DNA of 64,000 bases from Aquanectria penicillioides (GCA_003415625.1 PYIU01000001.1:4154746-4218745); one strand, 5' to 3'. Shown: positions 36,117-48,551, numbered from the stretch's first letter. The notes: generated by a model not told the origin, from the letters alone. Program-made: numbers and translations.

Positions 36117-38268
36117 ATTGAACTGGGTGAAGGAAAATGAAACAGGTTCGGGAGTGGGAGTTTGAAATGGGGTTTCACGGCATTAGAATGACCAAAATAT
36201 TTGACTATCTAGTTATCGGGTTGGTTAATTGACGAATTGATGCGAGAACAACCATCGACTATCATAAATGCGCTGACGTGTGATATTGCAAGATCTGACC
36301 GTCGTAAGCCTTGAGCAGTAGCGAGTTACGTTGAGCCGCCAGATGACGGTCAATTGAGGGTTTGCACCAAAGCCAAAGCAGCTGGCCTATAGAGCCCACG
36401 AGTTTCATCACTAGTTGAGCATCGGTTTAGGCACGATGGGAGCTCTCCTCAGGATAGGTGCGAATTGAAAGTTGAGCCAATAATGATCTACCGGCCCGTA
36501 TGCTTTGATGCGCTGGCTGTTCATCCAGTTTGGAATGTGGGTGAGGGGAGGTGAGGGGCAGCTTTGGATAAGTTGCATACCCTTCCTCCCTATCTATCTA
36601 CCTACCATAGGTGCGTGCCTATTTGCACCCAAAGAACAAAGACATCATGGGCAAAACGTGGAGCCACCTGAGCGGCGATGCATGGACGGGCGCTGCGACA
36701 GCCAAAGTATCGAATTCTGGTAGCTTCAGTGGATCTCCGGATCAGTGATCAGTGAGCGGTGGGCCACGGCAAGGGATGGCCATCTCCATTGTCTTCCATG
36801 GTCATGGCTCCGCTCCATGTCCATCGATGCGGGCGGACATGGAGCAGGCCTGAGCGAGATCTGCCAGGCGGTAGTGGGTTTTTCAGGCTTGGCCTCCAGT
36901 GGCTTGGTGGGCTGCGGTTCCTGTGGTGGTGCCAGAATTCACAACCAGCTGACCTACTGAACGGTACCTTGGTCGCGGTGACGTGTTCGTACCTGTCCAT
37001 GTAGTAGGCTACCTACCTGCCTGCCTACCTACCTACCTACCTTGGTAGCGGCCTGCAGTGCGGTGCGCTGTGGTTTTGCAATTGTCTAGCCTTGCCTGGT
37101 AGACAAGCGAGAGTGCGAGAGTGAGAAGGCCCGCGACAAAGAGGGAGTCTCCGGCAACCGGCCGGATGCTGGCCGACGACGCAATGGCATGGTATGGGGC
37201 CTGGACAGCAGGCCTGCAATGAGCTTAGCAGCACGGATCTCAGTGGGGGAAGCCACTGAAGCATGACTCTCGTAGGCCCGGTGGGGTACCAGGAGCAGTA
37301 CCTGATGACAGCTGCCCGGCCAGGTAGCGCTAACTCCTGTTCACTGCCAGTGGCACTGACTGCCTGCTCTCACTGTCCCGTGCCAATCCATCCAGTCATC
37401 AATCTGGAACCCAAAAAGCCATTCATCACCACCTCCAGCACCACCACCAAAAAACAACACACGCACATAAACCACACCATCTCACCCTCCAACCCTCTCC
37501 TCCTCCACCAACGCAAAAATAAGACAAAAAAAAAACTGCGACACCAGCCCGCAACGTCCGACTGCTCTCGACCTTCCACCCGACAACACTTCCTTCGTCC
37601 CACGCCAGTTACGCCTCCACTGCAGTGAATCTTGCGACGACCGTCCTCCTCCCGTTCGCTCTCCCCACTAATCCCGCCCCTGCGAATCACCCTGCGACCC
37701 TCCGACGAAAGCCAGCGAATCATCCCGACTGCCCTCCCTCCTTCACCCTCACACACCTCTCTACCTCTTCCTTTCTCCGCTATCCCTAGCAGCCTTGGTT
37801 GGTGACTCCAACATACCCAACCCAGTCTTCCCTCCGCCTCTTTACCGTCTTCACAGTCGCCTCTCACCATTATCTGCCATCACGCACCGCTTCGCCATTC
37901 TCCTTTCGCAATATTGTCCCCTTTCGACCCATCGCATAGCTGCCCGACTACCTGATCAAGCAACCATCCTTGGCCCCAACCGAGATCGCATCCACAACTG
38001 CCACCGCAGCCGCAACCGCAACCGCAACTTCGTCTCAACTCGATAAAAAAAGAATTTCCTCAAAACTCCTTTCGCTGCCAACGACAATCTCCCAAGTCAC
38101 AATCACCGATATCGAGGTCGCTGGAATCCTTCCTTATCGATTGGATCTTCCCTCATCAATTTTCCTGACTGCGCGCACGAACCCACCTCCTAACCACCTC
38201 CACCATCTTTTCCTTTGTGCGACGATCGCTTCCCTTCGGATGCGCATCGCATCGCAACCTCACAAATA
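36117..38268. other. Intergenic region and long CT-rich leader of the 4E-T-like gene
   Basis: The first 1.2 kb holds no gene but several short CCTA/CCTG repeats. From about 37360 the sequence turns strongly C/T- and CA-rich up to 38268, which looks like promoter and a long 5' leader. No ATG occurs on the plus strand from 37381 to 38239. The first one (38240) opens a 9-codon reading frame listed separately. Confidence 0.5.
37009..37043. repeat. CCTA/CCTG tetranucleotide repeat
   Basis: Imperfect tandem tetranucleotides (ctac, ctgc units) run for about 35 bp. Smaller copies lie near 36588-36606. This is a simple repeat with no coding role. Confidence 0.8.
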
Positions 38269-38269
38269 A
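38240..38269 (+). promoter_or_regulatory. Upstream ORF overlapping the start codon of the 4E-T-like gene
   Basis: The first ATG of the long leader opens a 9-codon frame (MRIASQPHK) whose TAA at 38267-38269 overlaps the main ATG at 38269-38271 as TAATG. This arrangement is known to favour termination-reinitiation and would make translation of the main frame depend on uORF passage. Whether the transcript starts upstream of 38240 is inferred from the CT-rich leader. Confidence 0.55.
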
Positions 38270-40723
38270 TGGCTGTCCGATATGAGGCAGATTTCCTCCT
38301 GTACTTGAGGGATTCGCCACTATGTATAAGGCCTCCTGCCCTCCCCCCGCCGACGACTGGATGGGGTAAGTTGCCACAGCTGTCATGATCTGCCACCGCT
38401 AGTTTGCTAACCCTCTTGCTCCAGCCCTCCACCTGAACAGATCCGGACCCAGACCAAGGTTACCGGCGACCGACCTCGGTCAAACGATGCCTCCGTGCTC
38501 GATCAAAATAACCGAAGGACTGGCCTCGACCGACACGTATCACGAAACAGTGCAAGTCAGTTATCCTTGCAGAAAACCCCCTCATAACCATGTCCACGTG
38601 CTAACATGTGCGCCTCCCCTGCAGACCCCGATGATATTGTTTTTGCGCCACCCCGAATGGCCTTCGCCTCTGCTCGAGGTAACAAGTCCATTGACGATAA
38701 AACTCTCAAGGACCCCGATGGATCAGGTCGATTCGGCAACTTCCGAAGTCGCAATGGCGATGCTGATGGCGATCGCTTCCGCGAAGGACGCAATGCCAAC
38801 GGGTTTCGACGCCGTGATGGTGAAGGAGAATCCGAAGGATGGAGCACCGTCAAGCCACGGAAGAGTTTCGGCCACGAAGGTGCTGAGCGCTTCCATGGAC
38901 GCATGGGTGGCAACTTCCGAGACGAGCGACGACAACCCCGAGACCGAGATGACCGTGATCCTCCCCGAGATCGTCCGGCCCGTGGCTTTGATAACTTTAC
39001 TCGAGAAAGGGACGACAATGATGCTGAAGGACGAAACCGCAACGGTCTAAATAGGAACAAACCCGACCCATGGTACAAGAACGAGCCCGCCGAAAGCCAT
39101 GTCCCTGAGAAACGAGAGCGTATTGACCGAGCCAAGAATTGGCGAGAGCGCGACAAGGATGTCGAAGTCATCGATGACCGCAACAATGGCCGGAACAATG
39201 ACCGACGATGGGGCCGTGACCGTGATCAGCGAGTTGAGCGAGAGCCTGAATGGCTAGACGAACCCCTCGAAGAGCACAATGAAGCGCACACTCAACAAGA
39301 TTTCCAGAAGTGGATGGAGGAGATGAAGAAGGCCAAGAATGGCACCCCATCGGTCCCAGGCAAGCCTGCACCCGCCGAAGCCATGGATACTGCCATCGAC
39401 ATCGAGAAGCCCTCGGTGCAGTCTGCCCCTGCTGTCGAAGCTGGTCCAGACAAGTTCTTCCTCGCCTTTGGCGCATCCAAATCAGGACTCGAAACCTCAA
39501 CCCCAGGTGTCGATGTTCCAGAGGCAGCAAACAAAGCCAAAGGCGCTGGCAAATCGTCCAGGTTCACTTCATTCTTCTCTCATGCCCAAGAGGAACCTCG
39601 AGGCAAAACGGAACCCCCTACTCCTATGGCTGGTCCGCCCATGAACGGTGTTCCCCTTCCTATTCCTCTTCCGATGATGGGTGGTCCCCCTCAAGCTCCA
39701 GCTCCCGAGGAGGAGAGACAGGCTTTCCAGCAGCTCCTCATGAAACTCCAGAAGCAAACTATGACCGCAACTCCTCCCGGCCCTTCGCCCTTTGCGGCCC
39801 CCCCTCAGCCAACCCCTTCTGATGGTGGAAAGCCACCCTCCATGGCTTCTCCAGAGCCATTCCAGCAGTATGGAGGGGATCGCCGCATGGAGGGTCCCCC
39901 AATGGGAAGGCCTCCGCCACAGCACGTTCAGGAGATTCTCGCTCCTCGGCCGCAGCCTCAATCTGCCCGCCCTGAGCAGCTCCTTCAAGACCTTGTTGGA
40001 CAGCGCCAACGTGCCCCGAGCCAACCCTCGGGACGCCCTGAGATCGCTCGTAACAACAGTAACACCGAGTTCTTGATGAACCTGATGAGGCCTCCCCCGG
40101 ATGCGCAGCGCAACGACCTGATGATGCGCATGGCTCAACAACAGCCCCCCAAGCAAGGTCCGATGCCTCCTCTTGGCGACCGAGAGCCAGACTTCTCCCG
40201 AGACCCCCAGCGCCAGATGCGCCCTCAACCTCCTCCAGGCTTCCCCATGGAGGAGCACTTCCGCAATCCAGACCCTGACGCTCGCCCCAACCAGCCTACG
40301 CAAATTCTACAGCGTCCCCCTCCCCCTCCAGGCCTAGACCAGATGCCGCCCAGCTGGATGCCTGGTGCCGGCCAAATGCCTCCTCCCGGGCAACGAGGCC
40401 CGATGATTCCTCCTCCCGGACTTGCTGGCGGTCCTGGTGGCCCCGGTGGTCCCAACCGCAACATGCCCATGCCTCACATGTTCCCACCGAACTTCCCTCC
40501 CGGCGCGATGCCTCCCCCCGAGGCCATGGCCGGTATGCCTCCTCGCAACATGCCCCCACCTCCTCCTGGTTTCTTCGCCGGTCCCCCCCACGGTTTCTTG
40601 CCCCCTGGACTTGGCGGCTTCAACGGCCCCCCCGGCCCCGAATTTGCTGGTGGTCCCTTCGAGGGCCGTGGCATGCCCCCTACCGGCAACCCTGGTCGTG
40701 GCGCTGCCTTTGGCCGACCTTGA
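38269..40723 (+). CDS. 4E-T-like, proline-rich eIF4E-binding protein (one-base frameshift)
   Basis: Three exons, 38269-38365, 38425-38555 and 38625-40723, predict 775 residues after one missing base is allowed for. The N-terminus carries the canonical eIF4E-binding pattern YxxxxL-hydrophobic (Tyr5 to Leu11, YEADFLL). Next come a conserved-looking SPL...RPP...DDWMGPPPE segment, an Arg/Asp/Asn-rich region with RD and RE repeats, a short motif (EWLDEP), and a long Pro/Gly/Met-rich C-terminal third. Short helical motifs (VQEILAPRP, LLQDLVG, NTEFLMNLM) recall those of the 4E-T family, which represses translation and recruits mRNAs to P-bodies. The frame breaks at the six C of 38343-38348. A start at the later ATG (38331) avoids the break but loses the eIF4E site. 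Orthology to 4E-T is inference from layout and motif. Confidence 0.75.
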
Positions 40724-41883
40724 AACATATAGGAGCAGCAGCACTCTCAACAGTCTCAGCACTTGACGCTTAGCACCATCTGCACCGCACGTGTACGAAA
40801 CCTGTTCGCCTGTCAAAAGAATATTATTTCCCTACTACAACTACCGTGATACGACTGCTTTTCTCATTTACTTTTATCCTCCCTCCAAAATCCCCTTCTA
40901 CGTGCTCCTCGGGGACAAAAACATACCACGAGGAAATCAAACCTGGAGAGTGGTGCAACACCACCACCATCACCATCAGCCTACGTACCTCTGCATATTG
41001 TGGGACAGGGGTTCCCCTTCTTTTGTCTGGTCCTTGTCTTTTCTTAACCCAACCTTTTCTTTTCTTTTCTTTTCTCCTTTCCATTTTCATGATGTTGTCG
41101 TCTTGTTGGTCTTTTAGGAAGCACGGCGATGGGCAAGGGGGCAAACGTCGGCCACGTACGGTACGGTAGCTAGTGGGGTTCAATGGGATTCGATTGATGG
41201 GCGACCTTGTCTTTGTTTTTGTTTTTGTGCCATGTTCCCTTCTAGGCTTTGCGTAGTGTGACATGATGTGTGATGCTTACGTCGTAGCGGAGGCGTGGAA
41301 ATTTCCACTTGTGAGTGCAGGGGGAAAGCTTCGTTGTCCGAAACATGACACAACATGCAGCGAAAGAAAGGAATAGTAAGGGTTCGGAAGAAGAGAAAAA
41401 AAAACTAGATTATCATCACCTCATTCAACAAATGTATGTACATGTAGTCACAGGAGGGGTTTCTATGTACCAAATCCTTGGCCCGGCTCCTTTGCCATGA
41501 TTCGACCAGTTTTCAACCCAAGTTACGAGACGGTGAGACTTCTTTCGTTTCTTTTCACATGGCCCGTCTTGTGAGAAAGTGCTGGATCCTGATTGTCGGC
41601 AGTGACTGGAAGTTATCAAACACAACAGCAACAACGACAACAATAACAGTAACAACAAGGACGAGGGAAAATAAAGAACAACGCCGCGCTGCGGAAAGCG
41701 TAACCAATTGCGTGGTGCCTGACCGAACCCTGTTTACCCAACTACTGCGACAAAGAGAGGTAGGCAAGATAAGAGCGCTGTCACCAGGACACTGGTCTAG
41801 TGCTGACGGCACGACTCCGATAGTATCGTAGAACCAGAACCGCCTCCCTTTCGCCGAGTCGCCTTCTCTGACACTAAAGAGCC
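40724..41883. other. Intergenic region between convergent genes
   Basis: About 1.16 kb of 3' flanks. It holds a (TTTTC)n tract around 41055-41080 and a short (CAC/CAT) run near 40960-40978. No coding evidence. Confidence 0.6.
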
Positions 41884-44335
41884 CTACTTCTTCATGCCCA
41901 GGAAATTCCTTCGCTTCTTCTCCTTATAAGCCCGAGGATCTTCGTAACGGGGGATGTGCTGGCCTGGTCCGTTGCTGCTTTGCGGGGCTGGCCTTGGCGA
42001 GGTTGAAGGTGACGGCTTGGATTGATGGTGGGGTGTGTTCAGAGACATGTTGCCCATAGCCGCAGTAGGGGGAGCATTGCCTCCAGGACCTGGCCGACTG
42101 GGCAATCCTCCAGGACCAATCGGTCTTCGCGGAGGCGCACCGCCCATCTGAGAAGAACCACCTACAGGCGGCGATATTCCTGGCGGCGGGCGGGGAGGCC
42201 CGGGACGCTCGAACAGGTGAGCTGGAGCGCGAGTCTTGGGTCGTTCTATGGGAAGATCTAGGTGGCGCTTGTCGCGGCTGAGATCGCCTACTTGGCGGAC
42301 AAATAGCTGGGGGGTAAGCATGTGAGTAGTAGCTAGGATGATATCACGGCTACGTTCCGCGCCAACTTCGTAGCACACTCGGCTCTCGCTGTACGTGGCA
42401 CCACCGGCCATGAAAACCAGCAGGCGCTGTCGGTTCTCCGGTGGACGACGGCCAGACGAAGCCCAGTTTGGTCGACCAGCTCGAAGCGATCCTCCCTGGG
42501 CAATCAATAGGTCCTCATTAGGGTCCATGGGAGGCTTCACATATGGGAAGTTGGTTTGCTCGAGAACGCCTCGAGAAAGTGCATCAAGCATGTGTTTCAA
42601 AACTGGCTCGAAGCGAGACAAGCCATACTCTTCGCTAAGTTGAGTGGACTTGGTATCGATAGGGAACAAAGGCGGTGGCACTTGTCGCGCCTCCTTGAGG
42701 CCATGGGTCATGTGTCCACCGAGCAGTGCAAAGTTTTGAACAACATTGGCGTCCTGCTGAGGTAGAGCGGCATGGGCAAGCAACCGCTTGATATCTTCCG
42801 AGATAACGCCGTCGCGATATATGATGAACATGACAATGAGACGGAGTCGATCAGAGGGAGTGACAGCCTCGTCATCCAAAAGCCGGGCTACTTGATCCAA
42901 AACATTTTTGGGCTTGCGGAAATCCTCGTCTAAACCCGTAGCCATCGTCTGTTCGATGGAGGCAATATCAGGAAGCTTGTGCTTTTGGAAGATATTCATA
43001 CACTCCTGTGCCATGGTGAGGTGTAGTGAGTAGGAAGCTTTCATCTCCTGGAACTGGGGCAGACCCGCCAACATGTCACGAATGGTGTTGAGATTTGTAG
43101 TGTCGGCATTGTCGTTAGTGAAGTGGGGGTTCTCGTCGAGGAACTTTTGAAAGTCGCCCATGAGCTTGTCAATGGTATCTTTCATGTGTCGGTGTCGGTT
43201 CTCGACCCAGATCTTGTCCTTGTCTGAGAGTTCCATGTCCTTTTCCTCTGCTTCGGGAGTTCCCTCGTTGACGGTGGTGTGGAAGGTCACCTTGTCACCA
43301 TCTTTGATCGGTAAGAGATCATGCGCCATGGCCTGGTAAGTGAATTCATGCACCAAGGGGGCCATCAAGTCCATCGATCGGTCCGTAATCACCAAGGTCG
43401 ATTGAGGTCGCTGAGATGGTGGGGGGAAGTTGGAATCCCATTGCGCATAAGCATCTAATTCTTCCTGGACAAATCGAGCCAGGTGGGAGCAAAGCACGCT
43501 TGCATCGTGAAGTGGGCTGGTTGGTTTGTAGTATCTCACTTTGGGGTACTCGCCAAGAGTAATGCAGAGTCCGGCAATCTACGGGACGTGTTAGCTCAGG
43601 TTCCATTGCATGCAATGGCGATACCACTATACCTTCTGAGCCAGGCCCTTCATGTGTTTGGGTACGAGGCCATTGCAGGAGGGGTGATAGAGCATTGGAA
43701 AGCTCCAGGGGTCCTGGAACGTGATGAGATGGGATTCTCGGGGAATGAAATCGACGAAGAGGGTCTGAAAGCCAGCCCGGAGCTGTCGGGCTCCAGGGAA
43801 GTCGTCGATCTTGCGGCGGAGTGAGGGGTCGAGTAGGCCGGTCCAGATGAGATAGAAGCTGCGATAGCGGCGCACCTCGAAATCGGCGAGGAGACATTCG
43901 ACGGCGAAGGCTTCGGGGGTCAGGATATAAATTGCGTCCATCTCGGGGTTGTGCTCGCGGCGGTCCTCGATGCGCTCGATAGCTAGAGAGGGGGGAGGAG
44001 GGGTCAGCTCAGTTTGGTGGCGGGAGGAGCGGTGGGCAGTGGGGAGACGAACTGGCGATGTTGTTGTTGAGGATGTCATCTTCCTTGACAGCATTATCGA
44101 GGATCTTCTTTGAGGATGCGTCGACGACCAAGCATTTCCACTGCGCAGGCCAAAGGCGTCAGCTGCGGTTGAGTGAGAGGAGGAGCGGGTAGGTTGGACA
44201 TACGTCATCTCGAGTGATGCTCTTGATGTGGCCAAGAATCACTAGGAGCGCGCATGAGCGGTCATGTTACAGTCGAAGAGGCAGTGGATTCGGGAATATA
44301 CCATCGTGCTGTTCTTCAACGACGGACAGCCCCAT
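41884..44335 (-). CDS. SEC1: Sec1/Munc18-family protein, SEC1 type
   Basis: Five exons, 44335-44302, 44241-44204, 44140-44053, 43982-43633 and 43578-41884, all in phase, give 734 residues (yeast Sec1 has 724). Landmarks of SM proteins are WKCLVVDASSKKIL near the N-terminus, IYILTPEAFAVECLLADF, LVITDRSMDLMAPLVHEFTYQAMAHDLL, and the late segment LLVFMAGGATYSESRVCYEV. The last 120 residues are proline/glycine-rich and end with a basic tail (KEKKRRNFLGMKK), common in fungal Sec1. The protein binds the plasma-membrane SNARE complex and is needed for exocytosis, so it matters for polarised hyphal growth. Sly1, Vps33 and Vps45 are alternatives within the family, but length and N-terminus favour Sec1. 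Four short exons at the 5' end encode the first 170 residues. Confidence 0.92.
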
Positions 44336-45672
44336 GGTGGACGTTGAAAGGCGCGGGCTGTCCCGTCACGACGCTGGCAAAGGAGAAGTTTGTTGGATGA
44401 TGAGGAGTGGTTGCGACGGCGGTGATGTAGGTAAGGTGTCGGTGGAATGTGCGACCGGCGACAAGGCTACAGGAGCAGGTTGAAAGAAAGCCAAGAGGTA
44501 TAGGGCAAATCACAGGTATTGAGGTTATAGAGAGGCCAGGGCGAGGCCGGAGGGCGTTTTTTTTCCAAGTCGTGGCAAAGGACCAAGTCGTCGGCTCGAG
44601 GATGATGTCGTGGCTTTGGTTGTCCTTGGGGCTCAGGAGTTTGGCGGGGTTTCACTCAAAGCAGCCGCAGCCCAGCCCGCCTCGGTGTGGATCCATCCAT
44701 TCGAGAGCCCGAACCGGAACCCAAAAACCAACCAAAGCCAAAGCCAAAGCCAAAGCTCCCAGCCTCTCCAGGACTCCGTGGTAGGTTAGCGCCCGCCAGC
44801 TGGTTGGCTCATAATGGTCGCTGCTGAAGCTCCCTGTGCTGGCCCCCAATAACCTCCGCTGCGGTGCCCCCCCAAGGCCCTGTAACCCTCCTGTGACCCC
44901 GCTGCAGCCTGGGCCCCTGGAGCTGCCTGTGTCGTCGCCTAGCCGCCTCAGTCGTTAGCGCCCTGTGGCCCGCCTTCCTTCCGGATTGATTCGAGGTGTG
45001 CGGATGTGTGTGCCAGCAGCGAGCGACAGCGGTGAAGCCAATGAGCAGGCATCGTGCAGCGATGAGGTCATCCTCAAAAGCTTGGGTGAATGCATATTTA
45101 GACCTCGCCCAGCTCACTCATACCCGAATTTGCAATCGATCCGGATCCAAGCTGCGTCACGCTCCTTTGCTTCCTGTGGATATGTAATTTTTATTGAAAC
45201 AGTCTATGTGGTAGTATCCCTATGCAATCCCCTGCCCGTACTCGTTTCAAAACGGAGTCTGTGAGTGGTGTTGCGTGTGCATGTGCCTCGGCTGGGATTT
45301 CTTCATGCTCCCTCCTACCCAAGAATTGGCAAATGTATAACCCTTGGGTATTGTTATTGTAGGGCAGATATCCTGATGACCTCTAATCAAGAGCTGATCT
45401 TCTTAATCTAGTCGGCTGACTCGATTTCGGGGGTTCTGTGTTGGCTGACTCGGTAAGCTCAGCTATCAATCAGGTCGAAATGGGTCGGTCCTAAGCATGA
45501 GTCCTCCACACAGAGTCAGATAACGCCCTCCCAACTACCAGAACATAGCGGCGTCAAAGAGGCGTCAAAGAATCCACATGCGATCAATATGCACCACGTT
45601 CTAGTGTCTCGAAGCCCCCGGCCTGCCTTTTCGACGGAATCTCTCAAAACCCAAAATTCTCCCAGGACTCGC
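44336..45672. other. Intergenic region upstream of SEC1
   Basis: About 1.3 kb containing the SEC1 promoter. A (CCAAAG)4 hexanucleotide repeat lies at 44732-44755. No gene is seen. Confidence 0.5.
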
Positions 45673-46356
45673 TCATCCGTCGCCTCTCAAGTATCGCTCC
45701 ACGTCAACGCTCCCAAAAATCTCCCCCTGAAGCCTCTGGTTTCGTAGTTTCTCCTTCTCTGCAAGCTTCCGCATCTGCTTGCGATCTAATTTCTTCGGCT
45801 TCTTTTCCTTCACCTTGTTGAGCACGCTCTCTGGGACCTTCGCTCCGATGCCGAGTGTGTCTTCCTTTGCCACTACCTTGATTGGATACCTCATGCCTTC
45901 ACCTTCACGGCCCAATCCTGTCCGCGCATCCGGATCCCATCCTTGGGCTTCCAGCGCGCGGAGACCCATGCGGGAGCGGTCGAGAGCCGATGGTGGGTGA
46001 GAATGCGTGAGGCAGACCTGGTGCGCGAGCGAGGCCTCGTGCGAGCCAGATGAGGCGGTGGCAGGCAGTGAGCAAACAGGGCAGATGTTGGCTTCGGCCG
46101 CTGCTGCTGCCTCATCTTTCGGTGTTGAAGATGAAGAACCATCTTTAAGAACTATACTGGCGTAAAGATCTCCAATAGCTGTTGCTGGTGTTTTTGAGGC
46201 GGTCGTGGCCGTGATGCCAGCATCTGGATCCTTGGCGGGAACAAACTCGACCCGCTTGCGCTTCAAGCCCGCGCCAAAGGCACGTTTGTGGTGGAGGGGT
46301 ATGTCCTCTTCGTCCTCGTAGCCATTTTCTTCAAGGTCGAACCTAGCTCTTCGCAT
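45673..46356 (-). CDS. G-patch domain protein with a zinc-finger-like segment
   Basis: A single exon. I start at the ATG at 46356, giving 227 residues. A G-patch domain covers about 129-170 (RMGLRALEAQGWDPDARTGLG ... EDTLGIG). It is preceded by a C2H2-like segment (Cys92, Cys95, His112, His118) and a short motif near the N-terminus (IPLHHKRAFGAGLKRKRVEFVPA). The C-terminus is a basic coiled-coil-like stretch ending in EIFGSVDVERYL. G-patch proteins usually activate DEAH helicases in splicing or ribosome assembly. The same layout occurs in conserved fungal and animal proteins of poorly known function. The reading frame stays open for 62 codons upstream of the chosen ATG but contains no ATG there, so an extra 5' exon or a different start is possible. 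Confidence 0.75.
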   Translation of the reverse strand: MRRARFDLEENGYEDEEDIPLHHKRAFGAGLKRKRVEFVPAKDPDAGITATTASKTPATAIGDLYASIVLKDGSSSSTPKDEAAAAAEANICPVCSLPATASSGSHEASLAHQVCLTHSHPPSALDRSRMGLRALEAQGWDPDARTGLGREGEGMRYPIKVVAKEDTLGIGAKVPESVLNKVKEKKPKKLDRKQMRKLAEKEKLRNQRLQGEIFGSVDVERYLRGDG

Positions 46357-48523
46357 TTTGAGGTCGGGCCTCTCTCGTGTCCCACGTTTGAGTTGTCGCG
46401 GAACAATGACTGGAAGATCAAGTTCGCGGGGAATCTTCAAAATATCTACCTCCCCTATCCGTACTAAGTCAGGGATTCGGTCTGCCTGGGCCGAAGAGGC
46501 GATCGATCCGCGCAAAGGTGGCAAGTGGACCCACTGCGGCTAAACCCCAGGCTGCCATGTTTGGCTGTGCCTAATTGTTGCTCATGTATGACGAGATGAC
46601 GAAGAATCACCATCATGATCGCCCTCAAAATCCCATAATCCTATGTGAGCTTTGACGGCTTTCTAGACTGGAAGATTCCATTAAGAATCCGTTGCCAGAT
46701 TTCCTGGCTGCAAAATCGGATGTTTCGATAGCCAACAGCTCGCTTCCCAAAGCGTATGTCACATTCTCGAGTGACCAGTCCAAGTTTTCTTTTTTTTTTT
46801 AAATTTGTTTTTATTCATAATGAACACCCTTCAGAGTGTTTTCCTTGATTTCGAATCATATTTCTCGATTATATTTCTCAACCATGGTGTCTATGTGGAT
46901 GTGCAAAGAGAGATATAGGGTAGCTCTTGTGATGTTTCCATAGCACAGCCGTCTGCCAATATGCACCAGTTCCCCTTTGGTTGTCTTTCAGCCTGTTCCT
47001 CTAGGGGAAATAGGCAACAATTTTTGTTCGGGGTTGGTATGTTGGAAATCTCATTGCTGGGCTCGTCCCTATTGTTTGCCTTCCCCTTTGTGATGGTGTC
47101 CCCCTAGATCTCCCAGCCCTCGCAGTGCCAAGTTTCCGTTTTACTATGCTTCACTAAAGTTATCACACAAGTCACTTATCTCTCGCTGTTAAACATACAT
47201 ATGCAAGCTTGGAATTGACTGTCAAGGCATTCAGGTAGAGCTTTGTAACGGGTTCCCCTTCGGCATTGCGGTTCATGGTTCACTTAAAATAGGAGACGAA
47301 TTTCAGAACAGAGAAGCAGGTTTGTGAACCATAGGATCTAAGAAACAAACCAATCCAATAAACTACCTTTGAGTGTTGCCAATAGTCGTTGTCGTTGAGA
47401 TACTCGAGATAGATGAGGCACTCTGATAATTCCCAACTTTCCTCGGGCGTGAATGGTCACCCCAGTGACTCTGTTTACCATCTGCTAAAAGGACCAATTC
47501 TCTTTAAGTTTTCCCTAGTACTTTTACCTCACTAAAATAATTCGCCATACTCCATTGAATCTTGAGGGTTGGGGTCATGAAGGCAGGAAAAGAGCAATGT
47601 TAAACGTCTTGGACCTTCAAGATGGGCTTTGCAGCCTTCCTCTCAACATGCAAGCACGAGAAGGGGTTCAAAGAACGTTCCCAAATTAAAATTGATAATC
47701 ATTTCATTGCGTGTATTCAAGTTCTTCGATCTGGTCTAAAACTGCATCTTGGCATGCAAGCACTGTCCACGAACGAACAAATCTTTGAGCAGACGTGAGC
47801 GCTGAATTTGAGAGCCAAAACTATGAGCAGCATTCGATCTCAGTGTCTATTAAAAGAATTGATTTTTTTTTGGGAATGCTGGAGCTGTATGCCAAAAGGA
47901 TGCACTATCACGATTGGTATACGGTATCACGTTCAACAGATTGAGAAGCGAGGACAACCACAGATCTTTATCGGAAGCCCCAGAAACACCATATTGCTTC
48001 CATATGCGCCTCCTTAATTTATTGATTGGTTTATTCCCCCTTTTTTCTTTCTTTTTTTTTTTTTTTCGTTTTTTTTCTGTTTCGTTTTGATGTCGAATGA
48101 ATTGAACTTCAACCGACGTGTAATATGGCAATGTCAGCCCATACTTGCTTATTGATCCGGTACGGGGAGACCGCCTTATGACATGACTCTAGCAACAAGC
48201 AAGCCATCGGAAACGAACAAGCGTAAAAAAGCACGCGGCAAAGGATAAGAGAGCTACCAGAAGGGTTGCACAAGCTGGCTGGAAAGGGGAGAGACGGGGA
48301 GTTTGTTGCAGGAACATGAGTAAGCCAGCAGCCGGCTCCACTTGTGATGATAAAGATCGAGGTCAGCAACCCACGTTTTTTCCAGAATGGTTCCGCATCT
48401 AGTAAATGATCTCATCGCCCGCCTAATAAACGAATCCTGCAGCAGCACCCCTGCCACATTTGGCTGAGGAATGTGCTCCGACGGACTTGCAAAGGGTCGG
48501 ACGGTACGGGAAAGGAAGGAAGA

Positions 48524-48551
48524 GAAGAAGAAGAAGAAGAAGAAGAAGAAG
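48524..48551. repeat. GAA microsatellite
   Basis: A tract of about nine GAA units lies in non-coding sequence and is followed by related purine-rich sequence. Confidence 0.9.

Noticed and set aside
39569..40303. 244-codon frame on the minus strand
   Set aside because: Antisense shadow of the proline-rich 4E-T-like gene; GC-rich third positions produce long antisense frames.
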